Position numbers and translations under genes: made by a program
DNA from: Rhizobium sp. SG_E_25_P2
Lineage (GTDB): Bacteria; Pseudomonadota; Alphaproteobacteria; Rhizobiales; Rhizobiaceae
DNA length: 64,000 nt
NCBI RefSeq assembly: GCF_029892285.1
Contig: NZ_JARXVM010000005.1
Span: 124,001-188,000 of the forward strand
Direction of reading: 5' to 3'
Notes under the pieces: model-generated
What the model was told of the DNA's origin: nothing
Databases searched by the model: none
What the model saw: the letters and a program-made list of their open reading frames with translations, nothing else
Part shown: positions 11,380 through 20,133 of the stretch, one piece after another
Layout: every line of letters begins with the position of its first letter
How positions within the stretch are numbered: the stretch's first letter is position 1

Positions 11380-12195
11380 ATGCTGATCCGATACGGCTAT
11401 GAAATCACGCTCACTTGCGAAAATCCGACGGCGCTGGTCTGCCTGCTGTCGGTCCATGAAGATAGGGCCGCGGACCTTGTCGCGCCGGAAAACACCTTCA
11501 CACAACCAATACTTCCCATTTCCACCTATCTGGACATGTTCGGCAACAAATGCCGGCGCATGCTGGCTCCCGCCGGAGACCTGACGATCTGGGGTGACGC
11601 GACCATTAGGGACAGCGGACTTCCCGAACAGGCCAGGCCCGAGGCGAGGGAGGTTGCGGTCGCCGACCTGCCGGATTCATGTCTGGTCTATCTGATGGGC
11701 AGCCGTTATTGCGAAACGGATCGGCTCAGCCAGGCGGCTTGGGATCTGTTCGGCGCGGTCACACCCGGCTGGACGCGCGTCCAGGCTATTTGCGACTTCG
11801 TGAACGCCCACATCACCTTCGATTACATGCAAGCGCGGTCCACACGCACCGCCTATGAAGCATATGGGGAGAAGGTCGGCGTTTGCCGCGACTACGCCCA
11901 TCTCGCTCTCACGCTTTGCCGATGCCTCAATATTCCCGCCCGCTATGTCAATGGCCACCTCGGCGATATCGGCGTGCCCGTAGTCGACCCAATGGATTTC
12001 AGCGCCTGGATAGAAGTCTATCTCGATTGCGGTTGGGTGACGTTTGATCCGCGCAACAACATTCCGCGCATCGGCCGCATCGTCGTCGCGCGCGGCCGCG
12101 ACGCCGCGGATATTCCTCTGGTCAACTCGTTCGGCCCGCATTTGCTCAAAGGCTTCCGGGTCTGGACCTATGAGGTGGATGCTCCACCAGTTTAG
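11380..12195 (+). CDS. Transglutaminase-like family protein with a replaced catalytic histidine
   Basis: A 271-residue cytosolic protein. The N-terminal half (1-130) resembles the beta-rich region of bacterial transglutaminase-like proteins. The C-terminal half has the papain-like core: GVCRDYAHLALTLCR with Cys169, then MDFSAWIEVYL and WVTFDPRNN with Asp223. The usual Cys-His-Asp triad has its histidine in HAW; here that position is Ser208 (SAW). I recall SAW in related rhizobial proteins, so this may be a subfamily trait and not decay. The start at 11380 has GAAGGA upstream; the frame extends back to 11320 without family similarity. It may be a protease, a cross-linking enzyme or an inactive binding protein. 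Confidence 0.8.
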   Translation: MLIRYGYEITLTCENPTALVCLLSVHEDRAADLVAPENTFTQPILPISTYLDMFGNKCRRMLAPAGDLTIWGDATIRDSGLPEQARPEAREVAVADLPDSCLVYLMGSRYCETDRLSQAAWDLFGAVTPGWTRVQAICDFVNAHITFDYMQARSTRTAYEAYGEKVGVCRDYAHLALTLCRCLNIPARYVNGHLGDIGVPVVDPMDFSAWIEVYLDCGWVTFDPRNNIPRIGRIVVARGRDAADIPLVNSFGPHLLKGFRVWTYEVDAPPV

Positions 12196-12323
12196 GTCTT
12201 CGTCGCAAAAATTACTAAAAATAGCAAATAAGCATAGATGCCATTTATAATTGTTGCTGCCACCGTCTGGTCATATTGATTGGGCAGGAAACAAGCGCTG
12301 TTTTGTTTTCATAAGGTGATGAT

Positions 12324-13382
12324 ATGGCTCAGAAATATAACACCATTAAAGGAACGAATGGGCAGGACATCCTGGATGGGACGTCCAGCGCTGACGAGAT
12401 TTTCGGATATGGAGGGCAGGACTCTCTCGAAGGCCGCAGCGGCAACGACATTCTCCGTGGCGGCGGCGGCAACGACACTTTGGAAGGAAATGCCGGCAAC
12501 GATATTTTGCGCGGCGATGCTGGCGAGGATGTGCTTTCGGGCGGCGCCGGCAACGATATTCTCTATGCGGGCGAGAATCGCGGTTCCGGCAACGACGAAC
12601 TCAGTGGCGACGCGGGCGCCGACATCCTCTATGGCTCCACAACGCTGGGAACCAGCACGCTCGGTAATTGCGTTCTTGATGGCGGGGCTGGCGCCGATAC
12701 GTTCTATGTGCTGACCAAGGGCACGTCGGTGAATGCAGGGTCCGGCAATGACCTGATCTATGCCGGCATGGGCAAGCCGATGAAGGAATCCTATATTTCG
12801 GGTCTCGACGGCGGCGATGGCAACGATACGATCAGCTTCGTCAAAGCGAAATCCGGCGTCATCACCGAACTCAATTATTTCACGTTCTATTACGAAGGTC
12901 GTCTCATCGAGCCCGGCGGGGCCGCTAAAGGCGAGCGCTACCACACCAATATCGAGAACGCCATCGGTTCGAAATACAAGGATGAACTCTGGGGCGGCGA
13001 AGCAAACAACAAGCTGTCCGGCGGCGCTGGAAATGATTTCCTTGACGGTCTCGAAGGCTCGGACCAGCTAACCGGCGGCGCAGGCGCAGACACTTTTCAC
13101 TTCAACACCGTGTTCGTATCGGACACCAAGAACCGCGATGTCGTCACCGATTTCAGCCGCAAGCAAGGCGACACAATCGATCTGCATTCGATGGACGCCA
13201 ATACCGAACTTGGTGGAGATCAGGCCTTCTCCTTCATCGACAACGCGGCATTTAGCGGTGAGGGCGGCGAGGTCCGGTTGGCGAAAGACATTCTCTATGG
13301 CGACGATGACGGTGACCGGGTCGCGGACTTCTCCATCCGTGTAGATGTCGAATCGCTGAAAGCGAGCGACTTCATCCTTTAG
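12324..13382 (+). CDS. RTX (hemolysin-type) calcium-binding protein, 352 residues
   Basis: Nonapeptide GGxGxDxLx repeats occupy residues 25-105 (GGNDTLEGNAGNDILRGDAG and relatives) and again about 220-255. The C-terminal region RDVVTDFSRKQGDTIDLHSM to the end VESLKASDFIL is the family's uncleaved type I secretion signal region. There is no N-terminal signal peptide, as expected for secretion through an ABC/TolC type I exporter. The repeats fold as calcium-bound beta-rolls outside the cell. No catalytic domain is visible, so it is probably a matrix or surface protein. No exporter genes are in the window. A second, larger RTX protein is at 57670. AAGGTGAT precedes the start. Confidence 0.9.
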   Translation: MAQKYNTIKGTNGQDILDGTSSADEIFGYGGQDSLEGRSGNDILRGGGGNDTLEGNAGNDILRGDAGEDVLSGGAGNDILYAGENRGSGNDELSGDAGADILYGSTTLGTSTLGNCVLDGGAGADTFYVLTKGTSVNAGSGNDLIYAGMGKPMKESYISGLDGGDGNDTISFVKAKSGVITELNYFTFYYEGRLIEPGGAAKGERYHTNIENAIGSKYKDELWGGEANNKLSGGAGNDFLDGLEGSDQLTGGAGADTFHFNTVFVSDTKNRDVVTDFSRKQGDTIDLHSMDANTELGGDQAFSFIDNAAFSGEGGEVRLAKDILYGDDDGDRVADFSIRVDVESLKASDFIL

Positions 13383-13390
13383 GACTGTCG

Positions 13391-13412
13391 GGGAGGGGTC
13401 ATTTCCCCTCCC
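13391..13412. terminator. Hairpin shared by the convergent RTX and CRTAC1-like genes
   Basis: GGGAGGGG (13391-13398) pairs with CCCCTCCC (13405-13412) around a 6-nt loop. The right arm is inside the last codons of the leftward gene. It lacks a long U-tract but is placed to end both transcripts. Confidence 0.45.
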
Positions 13413-14997
13413 ATGCCTCCGGGATCCGGCCGCGTTCGACGATGTAGAAGCCGTTCGACGAAATCTCACGCCATGACCCGGCCTCGCCATTGGGCCAGAT
13501 GACGCGAACGCCGACTTTATCGAGCGCACCGACGCCGAAATGGATCCAGCCCAATGTTCCGCCGGCATGGCCGCCGCCGATGGTGATCTCGCGGCGAATG
13601 ATGCGATCGCCGAGTTTCACTTCCACCCAAGCGCCGATGCCTTCGCGGTTTGGCCCGTCCTGCCGCAGTTGCAGTTCGATGAAGCGTCCGGCGTCCTTGG
13701 TCGTGTTGCGCCAGATCTCGGCATTCTCCCAGCGATTGACAACGACAAGATCCACGAGCCCGTCGAGGTTGAAGTCCGCCAAGGCCGCTCCGCGCGACGT
13801 CTTCATGCTGTCGACGCCCGCCTTGTCGCCCATCTCGGCGAATTTGCCGTCCGGCTGCTGGACGAGAAGATTGTTGGGATCCTTGATGGCGAAGTCCGGC
13901 ATGGTCGAGACATTGCCCTTGGCGATGAACAGATCGACCCGGCCGTCATTGTTGACGTCCTGGAAATCGGTGTGCCAGGCGGTCGAGGGCTTCCATTCGC
14001 CGCCGGTATAGGGGCGATGCGCGGTCGCGCCCTTGGCGAAGGCGATGTCCGCATAACCGGGCTTCGGCTTGCCTTCCTTGGGGATAGTCGCCAGCGCCTG
14101 CAGCTTGTTGTCAGCCATGCTGGTCAGGAAATATTCCGGATAGCCGTCGGAATCGAGATCGTAGCCGGCGATGCCCATGCCCCAGATGCGCAGATATTTC
14201 CAACCTTCGTCCTGGGTGTAGAGCTTGGGCGGCTGTCCCGGCGGGATCTTCCACATCTGCTCCTGGCCGCCCTTGTAATATTCGCGGTCGTTGGAGACGC
14301 GCAACGAAGGCGTTCCCGACCGGTTCCAGTCGGTGAACAGGATGGAGAGCGGGCAGAAACTCGGCTTCAGCGGCAGGGGTTTTGCAAAGCGCTTGCCGTC
14401 GCCTTCCGGCCGGATCAGCCAGTTATCGGTGCAGGTGCCCCAGGGGTAAGTGTCCTCGTTGCGGTCGACATAGGCGCCAAGCGCCAGCGTCGGCCATTGC
14501 AGGCCTCGTTCCCAGGTGGCGGAGAAGGACGTCCACCAGGCGTCGCCGCCTGTGAAGCCCCAGGCCTCGTTGGCGCGTTCGAACTTGCAGCCGCCGAGAC
14601 CCTTGAGCGCCAGGCTTTCGCCGACGCGGAGCACGACGAGATCCTTGATCCCGTCGCCATCGATATCGATCGGATAGGCGCCCGTCGTCGCGGCGAATTC
14701 CGCCCCGCTTTTGGTTACTTCGAATTTGAGCTCGCCGCCGCGCTTCGACCTGTTGACGAAGAGCTTGGAGGCGCCGTCGCCGCCGGCGAGCCAGAGATCC
14801 TCGAAGCCGTCGTCATTGCAATCGAAGCTCGCTGCCCCGCCGCCAACCATATATTGCCAGTCGCCGGCATAGACATGGGCGACGCCAGCACTTTTCGTTT
14901 CGTCCTCGAAACGCGGCGCGACGCTCTCCGCCCCGGCATGGGCCGAGAGCGGCGCAAACATGCCCGCGAGCGCCAAAGTGAAAGCCAGCCGTCTCAT
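13399..14997 (-). CDS. Exported CRTAC1-like protein (FG-GAP/VCBS repeats plus ASPIC/UnbV domain)
   Basis: A 532-residue protein with signal peptide RRLAFTLALAGMFAPLSAHA. FG-GAP/VCBS-type beta-propeller blades are marked by calcium-loop motifs such as DCNDDGFEDL, DIDGDGIKDL, DLDSDGYPEY, DVNNDGRVDL and DFNLDGLVDL. The C-terminal ASPIC/UnbV domain spans about residues 435-525 (EGIGAWVEVKLGD to GVGALDKVGVRVIWPNG). It is extracytoplasmic and likely binds a partner or carbohydrate. Its ATG overlaps the stop of the haloperoxidase-type gene in an ATGA junction, so the two are translationally coupled and probably act together. The longer frame start at 15042 lies inside the upstream gene and is rejected. 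Confidence 0.88.
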   Translation of the reverse strand: MRRLAFTLALAGMFAPLSAHAGAESVAPRFEDETKSAGVAHVYAGDWQYMVGGGAASFDCNDDGFEDLWLAGGDGASKLFVNRSKRGGELKFEVTKSGAEFAATTGAYPIDIDGDGIKDLVVLRVGESLALKGLGGCKFERANEAWGFTGGDAWWTSFSATWERGLQWPTLALGAYVDRNEDTYPWGTCTDNWLIRPEGDGKRFAKPLPLKPSFCPLSILFTDWNRSGTPSLRVSNDREYYKGGQEQMWKIPPGQPPKLYTQDEGWKYLRIWGMGIAGYDLDSDGYPEYFLTSMADNKLQALATIPKEGKPKPGYADIAFAKGATAHRPYTGGEWKPSTAWHTDFQDVNNDGRVDLFIAKGNVSTMPDFAIKDPNNLLVQQPDGKFAEMGDKAGVDSMKTSRGAALADFNLDGLVDLVVVNRWENAEIWRNTTKDAGRFIELQLRQDGPNREGIGAWVEVKLGDRIIRREITIGGGHAGGTLGWIHFGVGALDKVGVRVIWPNGEAGSWREISSNGFYIVERGRIPEAWEGK

Positions 14998-16325
14998 GCT
15001 CCTGTCCGCGTCTTGAGCTTCACCGCATAGGCGCCGATGCATTCGCCCTGTTGAAGCCCACGGTCGATGGCGGCGCGGAAATGGATGCCGCCATAGAGCC
15101 GGGAAATCGCCGCTTCCTCAGCCGCCGCCGTGAAGCTTGTGAAGTGACGCACCGGCAGATTGTCCGCCTCATGGGTATGATCGTCGAAAGCGTAGTTGTC
15201 GCCGAACACCGCCGTGAGCGCCACGGCCGCCGCCCCCGATTGCGTGCTGTGGCCGCTCGGATATTCCGGGAAGGGCGGTGTGATCAGGATCGGTTCCCAT
15301 TTGGGATCGATGACGCGCTTGATATAGGTGACCGGACGCACGAGATCGTGCTTGAACTTGGCGTCCCAGCAGCCGATGAAGCCGTCGGCCACCGCAACGC
15401 CCAATCGCACCAAGGCGTCCGCCGTCTTTTCGATGCCAGCATCCTCCTTCTTGAGAATGCTGAGCGCGATAAACAGCCAGTGGCCCGGAGGCGTCGGCGA
15501 CAGCATGGGATCGTCGGACCAGAAGCGGGCGATGATCCGCTGCTCCGGCGTCAGCGTGTTGACCGTGTCATAGACTTCCTTGGCTTCCTTGTAGAAATCA
15601 CTGTCGGGCGTTTCGCCATAGGCGATCGCGGGCGGCAGCGGGCAGGTCGCGCCGGATGGCATGGCGAAGGGGCGATTGTTGCCCCAATCCGGCAAAAGCG
15701 GCATTTGTTGCTGGGCGATCTTGCTCGTTGGAACCCAATGGGAGGGGCCAGGCGTCAGCTTGTACTCGCGCGGAAAGCCCATATTTTCAACCAGTGCGCC
15801 GCCATCGTCCTGCGACCAGGCGAAAATATGCTGGGCGACCGCGACGCCATAGGCTTCACTGCGCTTGGAAACGTCATCCGGCACGCCCGTCGACACTTTG
15901 GCGTGCATCTTCTTGCCCATATTGGCGAGCGCGCGCTGGCCGGTGGGGCCCGTTCTGTCGAAGAAATTCTGTGCTGCAAAATTCATCGCCGCATTCAGCG
16001 CGATCGACTCGTCATAGACGGCGCCAGCTTCTCGCTTAGGCGTTGCGGTCAGGCCGTTCAATTGGCCGGCAAGCGAGACCATGTCGCTTTTGCCGCTGGC
16101 GGTGACTTCATAGATGGTCACGCCGATATAGGCGAAGGACCGGCTCGCCACGGGCGGCGAGTAGTTGGGCGTGTGGCGGACAAGCTCAAGGATCAGTTTG
16201 TACCAGTCCTGAACGACATCTTCCGGCGCTTTGACCGCAGCGTGGGCAATGGACAGATTGGCGACGAAAATTCCCGCCAGAAAAACAACGGTCCAAAGCC
16301 GAACCGCGCGCAATATCTCTTTCAT
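14994..16325 (-). CDS. Exported vanadium-dependent haloperoxidase/PAP2-type enzyme
   Basis: A 443-residue protein with an N-terminal signal peptide (LWTVVFLAGIFVANLSIAHA). All vanadate or phosphate ligands of the superfamily are present with the right spacing: Lys323 and Arg330 (KFKHDLVRP, K-x6-R), PSGH at 356-359, and Arg409 and His415 in SRLYGGIH (R-x5-H). With vanadate these enzymes oxidise halides with peroxide; with phosphate the same fold is an acid phosphatase. The length and alpha-helical N-terminal domain favour the haloperoxidase branch. GGGGGAG precedes the ATG at 16325. The partner CRTAC1-like gene overlaps its stop. Substrate and halide are unknown. Confidence 0.85.
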   Translation of the reverse strand: MKEILRAVRLWTVVFLAGIFVANLSIAHAAVKAPEDVVQDWYKLILELVRHTPNYSPPVASRSFAYIGVTIYEVTASGKSDMVSLAGQLNGLTATPKREAGAVYDESIALNAAMNFAAQNFFDRTGPTGQRALANMGKKMHAKVSTGVPDDVSKRSEAYGVAVAQHIFAWSQDDGGALVENMGFPREYKLTPGPSHWVPTSKIAQQQMPLLPDWGNNRPFAMPSGATCPLPPAIAYGETPDSDFYKEAKEVYDTVNTLTPEQRIIARFWSDDPMLSPTPPGHWLFIALSILKKEDAGIEKTADALVRLGVAVADGFIGCWDAKFKHDLVRPVTYIKRVIDPKWEPILITPPFPEYPSGHSTQSGAAAVALTAVFGDNYAFDDHTHEADNLPVRHFTSFTAAAEEAAISRLYGGIHFRAAIDRGLQQGECIGAYAVKLKTRTGA

Positions 16326-16488
16326 GAACTCCCCCGAGCTTATCTCCGTCTCTCCCAAGACGGTTTCAAACGATTAAGCACAGAGGCAAGGTTGTCCGCA
16401 AGAGGCGCTTGGCCGAAGAGTAAATTGTACAATCAGGCTGCAGAGAGGAGAGGCGCGCGATGCTTGCCGCGCGCCCCGGCAATCGTGA

Positions 16489-17382
16489 TCAGAGTTTGAA
16501 GGGAGCGTCGAACACGCCCTTGACCTTCACGCCGAGATCGAAGGTGAAACCGGCCTTGGGATCGGCGGCCTTTTCCTCCGCCGACATGCCTTCACGGGCG
16601 GAGGTCACCAGCAGGCGGTCGGCGTCCGCGCCGATAAAGGCGGGGCAGGTGGTCTGGGTCGCGGGAACCTTGTAGATTGCGACGACGTCACCCGCCGGGC
16701 TGTAGCGGCGCACTTCGCCGACGCCCCAGCGCGTATTCCAGACATAGCCTTCGGCGTCGCAGACCGATCCGTCGATGCCGCCATCTACGCCGGCCTCGTC
16801 GGAGAACACTTCGGCCTCGCCGACAGGCAGGCCGGTCAGCGCATCAAGCGCCACGCGCATATAGCGGTTCTCCATCGTGTCGACCCAGTAGCCGATGGTT
16901 CCGTCCGGCGAGAAGCAGATCCCGTTCGGGATCGACACGCCCTCGAACAGCGTCGTCACCGTGCTGCCCGCGACATGGTAGATCTTGCCCGCGCCCTTGC
17001 GGCCTTCGCCGGTCTTGGTCATGGTTCCGAACCACAGCGAACCCGACGGATGGGTGCGGCCGTCATTCGAGCGCATATGCGGCTGATCGTTCTCGATCGG
17101 CGTGACCAAAGACAGCGCGCCCGTCGCCTTCTCGCGAATATAGAGACCGTTTTCGGACACGATCAACTGCCGCTCGTCGTCAATGCGCGCCAGCACGCTC
17201 GCCATGAACGGCAGCTTGTGGATCGCGAGCTCGTTGGTGTCGAGCGACAATTCATGCAGCTCGCAATCGAGGATCGAGAACCAATAGGCGGTGTTGGTGT
17301 TCGGATCAAAGGTCGGGCCTTCACCGAGATGCGCCGAAGTCGCAGACAGAACGCTGCCCTGGAAGTCGTGGGTGTCAGTCAT
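16489..17382 (-). CDS. SMP-30/gluconolactonase-like sugar lactonase
   Basis: A cytosolic six-bladed propeller lactonase of 297 residues that hydrolyses a sugar-1,5 or 1,4-lactone to the acid. The divalent-metal ligands of the family are recognisable: Glu in LGEGPTFDP, Asn in SIPNGICFSPDG and Asp in GGIDGSVCDAEG. It is the last gene of the SDR-dgoK-dgoA-lactonase operon, starting 3 bp after the dgoA stop. In that setting it would open galactono-lactone made by the SDR dehydrogenase. Activity on arabinono- or other aldonolactones is equally possible. Confidence 0.9.
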   Translation of the reverse strand: MTDTHDFQGSVLSATSAHLGEGPTFDPNTNTAYWFSILDCELHELSLDTNELAIHKLPFMASVLARIDDERQLIVSENGLYIREKATGALSLVTPIENDQPHMRSNDGRTHPSGSLWFGTMTKTGEGRKGAGKIYHVAGSTVTTLFEGVSIPNGICFSPDGTIGYWVDTMENRYMRVALDALTGLPVGEAEVFSDEAGVDGGIDGSVCDAEGYVWNTRWGVGEVRRYSPAGDVVAIYKVPATQTTCPAFIGADADRLLVTSAREGMSAEEKAADPKAGFTFDLGVKVKGVFDAPFKL

Positions 17383-17385
17383 GGA

Positions 17386-18018
17386 TCAGGCTCCGAATAC
17401 GCGGCGATAGGCGTCGATCGTGGTGTTGGCGCGGCGGGCGATATCGGCGGCGTCCATGCCTTCCTTATAGATGCTGGAGCCCAGACCGAAGGCCTTGATG
17501 CCGATCTTGGCGTATTCGCCGAAATTCTCGTCGGACACGCCGCCGACAGCCGCGAGCAGCAGATCCTTCGGCAGCACCGCCTTGATGGCGTTGATGCCCG
17601 TCGCGCCGAGCACGCCGGCGGGGAAGAATTTGAGGCCGGTTGCGCCGACCTTGGCGGCCGCCAGCGCTTCCGTGGGGGTGAAGACGCCAGGAAGCGTCAC
17701 CATGCCCTTGGAGACCGCGCGGCCGAGCACGGCTACATCGACATTCGGGCTGACGAACAGTCGGCCGCCAGCGTCTTCCAGGCGGTCGACGTCTTCTTCG
17801 GTCAGCACGGTTCCTGCGCCGATCAGCGCGTCGGCCGGCGCCATCTTGGCGGCGATCTCGATGGAGCGGAAGGGCTCCGGCGAATTCAGCGGAATTTCGA
17901 TGGCGCGGAAGCCGGCGTTCAAGAGGGCTTCGATCGCCGCCGGCGTCTCAGCCGGGGTCAGGCCGCGCAGGATCGCGACCAGCGGATATTTCATGTCTGG
18001 AAAGGGAATACGGCTCAT
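17386..18018 (-). CDS. dgoA: 2-dehydro-3-deoxy-6-phosphogalactonate aldolase
   Basis: Splits 2-keto-3-deoxy-6-phosphogalactonate into pyruvate and glyceraldehyde-3-phosphate. It is a class I aldolase TIM barrel of 210 residues. The Schiff-base lysine lies in TGLKFFPAG, the catalytic glutamate in RAIEIPLNS, and GAGTVLT is conserved. The galactonate subtype rather than Eda (KDPG) is favoured by AILRGLTPAETPA and by the adjacent dgoK. The start may be the ATG at 18018 or the GTG immediately before it (18021). It lies between dgoK and the lactonase in one operon. Confidence 0.93.
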   Translation of the reverse strand: MSRIPFPDMKYPLVAILRGLTPAETPAAIEALLNAGFRAIEIPLNSPEPFRSIEIAAKMAPADALIGAGTVLTEEDVDRLEDAGGRLFVSPNVDVAVLGRAVSKGMVTLPGVFTPTEALAAAKVGATGLKFFPAGVLGATGINAIKAVLPKDLLLAAVGGVSDENFGEYAKIGIKAFGLGSSIYKEGMDAADIARRANTTIDAYRRVFGA

Positions 18019-18030
18019 CACGCTTCTTTC

Positions 18031-18948
18031 TTAAAAGGACCATAGGCTGCGGGCCGCCTGGTTCAGGCCGGCGCGCACCGCCTCGTCGGCGTCCATGGTC
18101 GAAAATTGCAGGCCGACCCTGTGAAAGGCCGCCTCATAAAGGCCCCTGAGCTTGCCGGATACGACGAGCACCACGGGCGTGTCCTTCGGCGCCGATTTGA
18201 GTGCGCCCGCAAGTTCAAGGCCGAGCATCGTGCCCGACAGCGTGGCCTCTGCCTCGAAATTGGTCAGCGAGAACAGAAGACCGCGCGCCCTCACAGAGAA
18301 CAGACGGTTGGCGGTCAGTTCCGGTTCCTTGAAGGCCGCATGCACGGCGTTCACGAAAGCGGGGTTTGCTCCGTCGAAACCGGGCGAATCCTTGATGGCG
18401 TGCTGCAGGATCGTGTGCTGCGAAATCGCCTGAAACAATTCGCCCGTCATGAAGGTGGCGAAGCCCAGCACCTCGCCCTTGACCACCCGCACCCATTTGG
18501 AATGGGTGCCTGGCATGGCGACCAGGCAATCGCTGTTCTTGATCTTTTGCGCGCAGCCCAGCAATTGCGTCTCTTCACCGCGCATCACATCGGCGGCGTG
18601 CGGGTCGCGCTGGGCGAGGCCCGGAAGAATGCGGATGTCGCGGGCCTGGCCTTCGACCCGGATCGCGCCGTCGGCTATGTCGGCAAGCCGCGCCGGCGCA
18701 TCGAGATAACCGGCCTCGACCCAGCCCTGCTTGGCGCCGGCCATGCCGCAGACAATGACGGGAATATCCGCCGGCGCCTGCACATGGTCGAGATGCTTGG
18801 CGAGCACTTCGGCAAAACCCGTCTCCCGGGCTGTGGTCATGCCTTCACCCGAGCGGCTTTCGCCGATCACGACGTCGTTTTCGCCGATCAGCCACAGGCG
18901 GAAACTCGACGTGCCCCAGTCGACCGCTGCGAATTGCGGTTTCACCAT
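18031..18948 (-). CDS. dgoK: 2-dehydro-3-deoxygalactonokinase
   Basis: Phosphorylates 2-keto-3-deoxygalactonate at O6 with ATP, feeding dgoA. The 305-residue protein begins with the ASKHA-type nucleotide-binding motif AAVDWGTSSFRLWL. It has the family motifs VCGMAGAKQGWVEAGYL and MPGTHSKWVRV, and a C-terminal VLVVSGKLRGLYEAAFHRVG region. Its ATG overlaps the SDR stop (TGATG), showing coupling. The frame is open further upstream inside the SDR gene, but that part is a shadow. Confidence 0.93.
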   Translation of the reverse strand: MVKPQFAAVDWGTSSFRLWLIGENDVVIGESRSGEGMTTARETGFAEVLAKHLDHVQAPADIPVIVCGMAGAKQGWVEAGYLDAPARLADIADGAIRVEGQARDIRILPGLAQRDPHAADVMRGEETQLLGCAQKIKNSDCLVAMPGTHSKWVRVVKGEVLGFATFMTGELFQAISQHTILQHAIKDSPGFDGANPAFVNAVHAAFKEPELTANRLFSVRARGLLFSLTNFEAEATLSGTMLGLELAGALKSAPKDTPVVLVVSGKLRGLYEAAFHRVGLQFSTMDADEAVRAGLNQAARSLWSF

Positions 18949-19712
18949 CAGAAATAGCCTCCATCGACGATCAAGGATTGCGCGGTGATCGCCCGCGCGC
19001 TGTCTGACGCCAGAAACAGGCATGGTCCGACCATGTCTTCGGCGGTCAGGGAAAATTTCAGGCATTGCCGCTCGCGATGGGCGGCTTCGGCCTCGTCGGA
19101 AATCCACATTTCCTTTTGCCGTTCTGTCAGCACCATGCCGGGAAGGATGGCGTTGACGCGAACATTGTCCTTGCCGAACTGGCCGGCCAGCGCCTTGGTC
19201 ATGCCAATCATACCGGATTTCGCCGTCAGATACACCGGAAGATCCGGAAGGTTCATCATGAAGGCGATCGAGGAGAAATTGACGATAGCCCCACGGTTGG
19301 ACGCCTTCAAGGCAGGCAGGCAGCTTTGCGAGATAAAGAAGGCGGCGCGCAGATTGACCGCCATGTTGCGGTCCCAATAGGCTTCGGTCACCACCTCGGT
19401 GTCGTGTCGGTCGTCCCAGCCGACATTGTTGACGAGCACATCCAGGCCGCCCAATGCGGCGATCAGATCTGCGACAGCGGCGCGCGTCGCCTCGACATCC
19501 GCCACGTCGGCGCGGCGGAACAGGGGCTTGGTCGATGACGGCGAGCAAGCGATCACGTTCTCGGCGCCGTCAGCGTCGATATCGATAAATCCGACCTTGG
19601 CTCCCTGCCGCGCGAATCCGGCGACGAGCGCCGCGCCGATGCCGGATGCGCCGCCGGTGATCAGCACGCGGGCGGACCGCAAATCCTCAAACTGCGCGGA
19701 TGGCGAGACCAC
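18948..19712 (-). CDS. SDR-family sugar dehydrogenase (probable galactose 1-dehydrogenase)
   Basis: A classical short-chain dehydrogenase with the NAD(P) motif TGGASGIG (near residue 20), VLVNNVG, an active-site serine in NFSS and YLTAK (YxxxK), and the C-terminal PGMVLTE. It is about 254 residues from a GTG at 19712 preceded by a strong GAGGAAAGG. An in-frame ATG at 19739 has no good ribosome binding site. As first gene of the operon with dgoK, dgoA and a lactonase, it most likely oxidises galactose (or arabinose/fucose) to the lactone. The galactonate dehydratase needed to complete the De Ley-Doudoroff route is not in the window. Confidence 0.87.
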   Translation of the reverse strand: MVSPSAQFEDLRSARVLITGGASGIGAALVAGFARQGAKVGFIDIDADGAENVIACSPSSTKPLFRRADVADVEATRAAVADLIAALGGLDVLVNNVGWDDRHDTEVVTEAYWDRNMAVNLRAAFFISQSCLPALKASNRGAIVNFSSIAFMMNLPDLPVYLTAKSGMIGMTKALAGQFGKDNVRVNAILPGMVLTERQKEMWISDEAEAAHRERQCLKFSLTAEDMVGPCLFLASDSARAITAQSLIVDGGYF

Positions 19713-20133
19713 GGGACTACCTTTCCTCGTTCTGGACATCGGGAGCCGGCGCCGATCAATGGCTCTGGCTCGCGCCGAGTGGTATATTCCGTAAGCACAG
19801 GAGGGAAAACCCCTCCCTGGAAAAATCATACTTAAGGAAAGTCGCAGATTTTGTGGTCTGGAGCCGCTGCTTTGCGCATTTTTGCGACAATATTCACAGG
19901 CGGCAAAAAGCCGACGCTTGATCTTTTTTGGGTTCGGCGGGTTCATTATCTGTTATGTAAACGATTGCGGAGCGAATCATGAGGTGGCAATGAGCCATTT
20001 TTCAGATGTCGCCTGGCGTAATATCATTTTAGGGCAGTCTTGCGTGAACGCATCTGCTCTGCGAACCAATTGATAATCCGGCTTTGCTTGGCGGCGTAAA
20101 ACCTGACCATGGAACGATGTGATAGACTGAGAC
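19713..20133. other. 421-bp divergent control region between the galactose-type operon and luxR
   Basis: Holds the promoters of the leftward sugar operon and the rightward LuxR gene. Noted sites are an imperfect GGAGGG/CCCTCC hairpin near 19799-19824, a LacI-type half-palindromic operator at 19956-19969, and a 12-bp inverted repeat TGCGTGAACGCA at 20041-20052. No convincing ORF or RNA gene is visible. Confidence 0.5.
19956..19969. promoter_or_regulatory. LacI/GalR-type operator candidate
   Basis: TGTAAACGATTGCG fits the LacI/GalR-family operator pattern TGxAAxCGxTTxCA at all but the last position. It lies in the divergent region about 245 bp upstream of the SDR start and 165 bp upstream of luxR. 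Sugar-catabolic operons are common targets of this family, but no LacI-type gene is in the window. Confidence 0.45.

Noticed and set aside
13540-15030. 496-codon open frame antisense to the CRTAC1-like gene
   Set aside because: The minus-strand gene has a signal peptide, repeated calcium loops and an ASPIC/UnbV domain; the plus-strand frame has none.
20041-20052. TGCGTGAACGCA as a lux box
   Set aside because: Too short (12 bp against the usual 18-20 bp dyad) and not matched to a known lux-box consensus.
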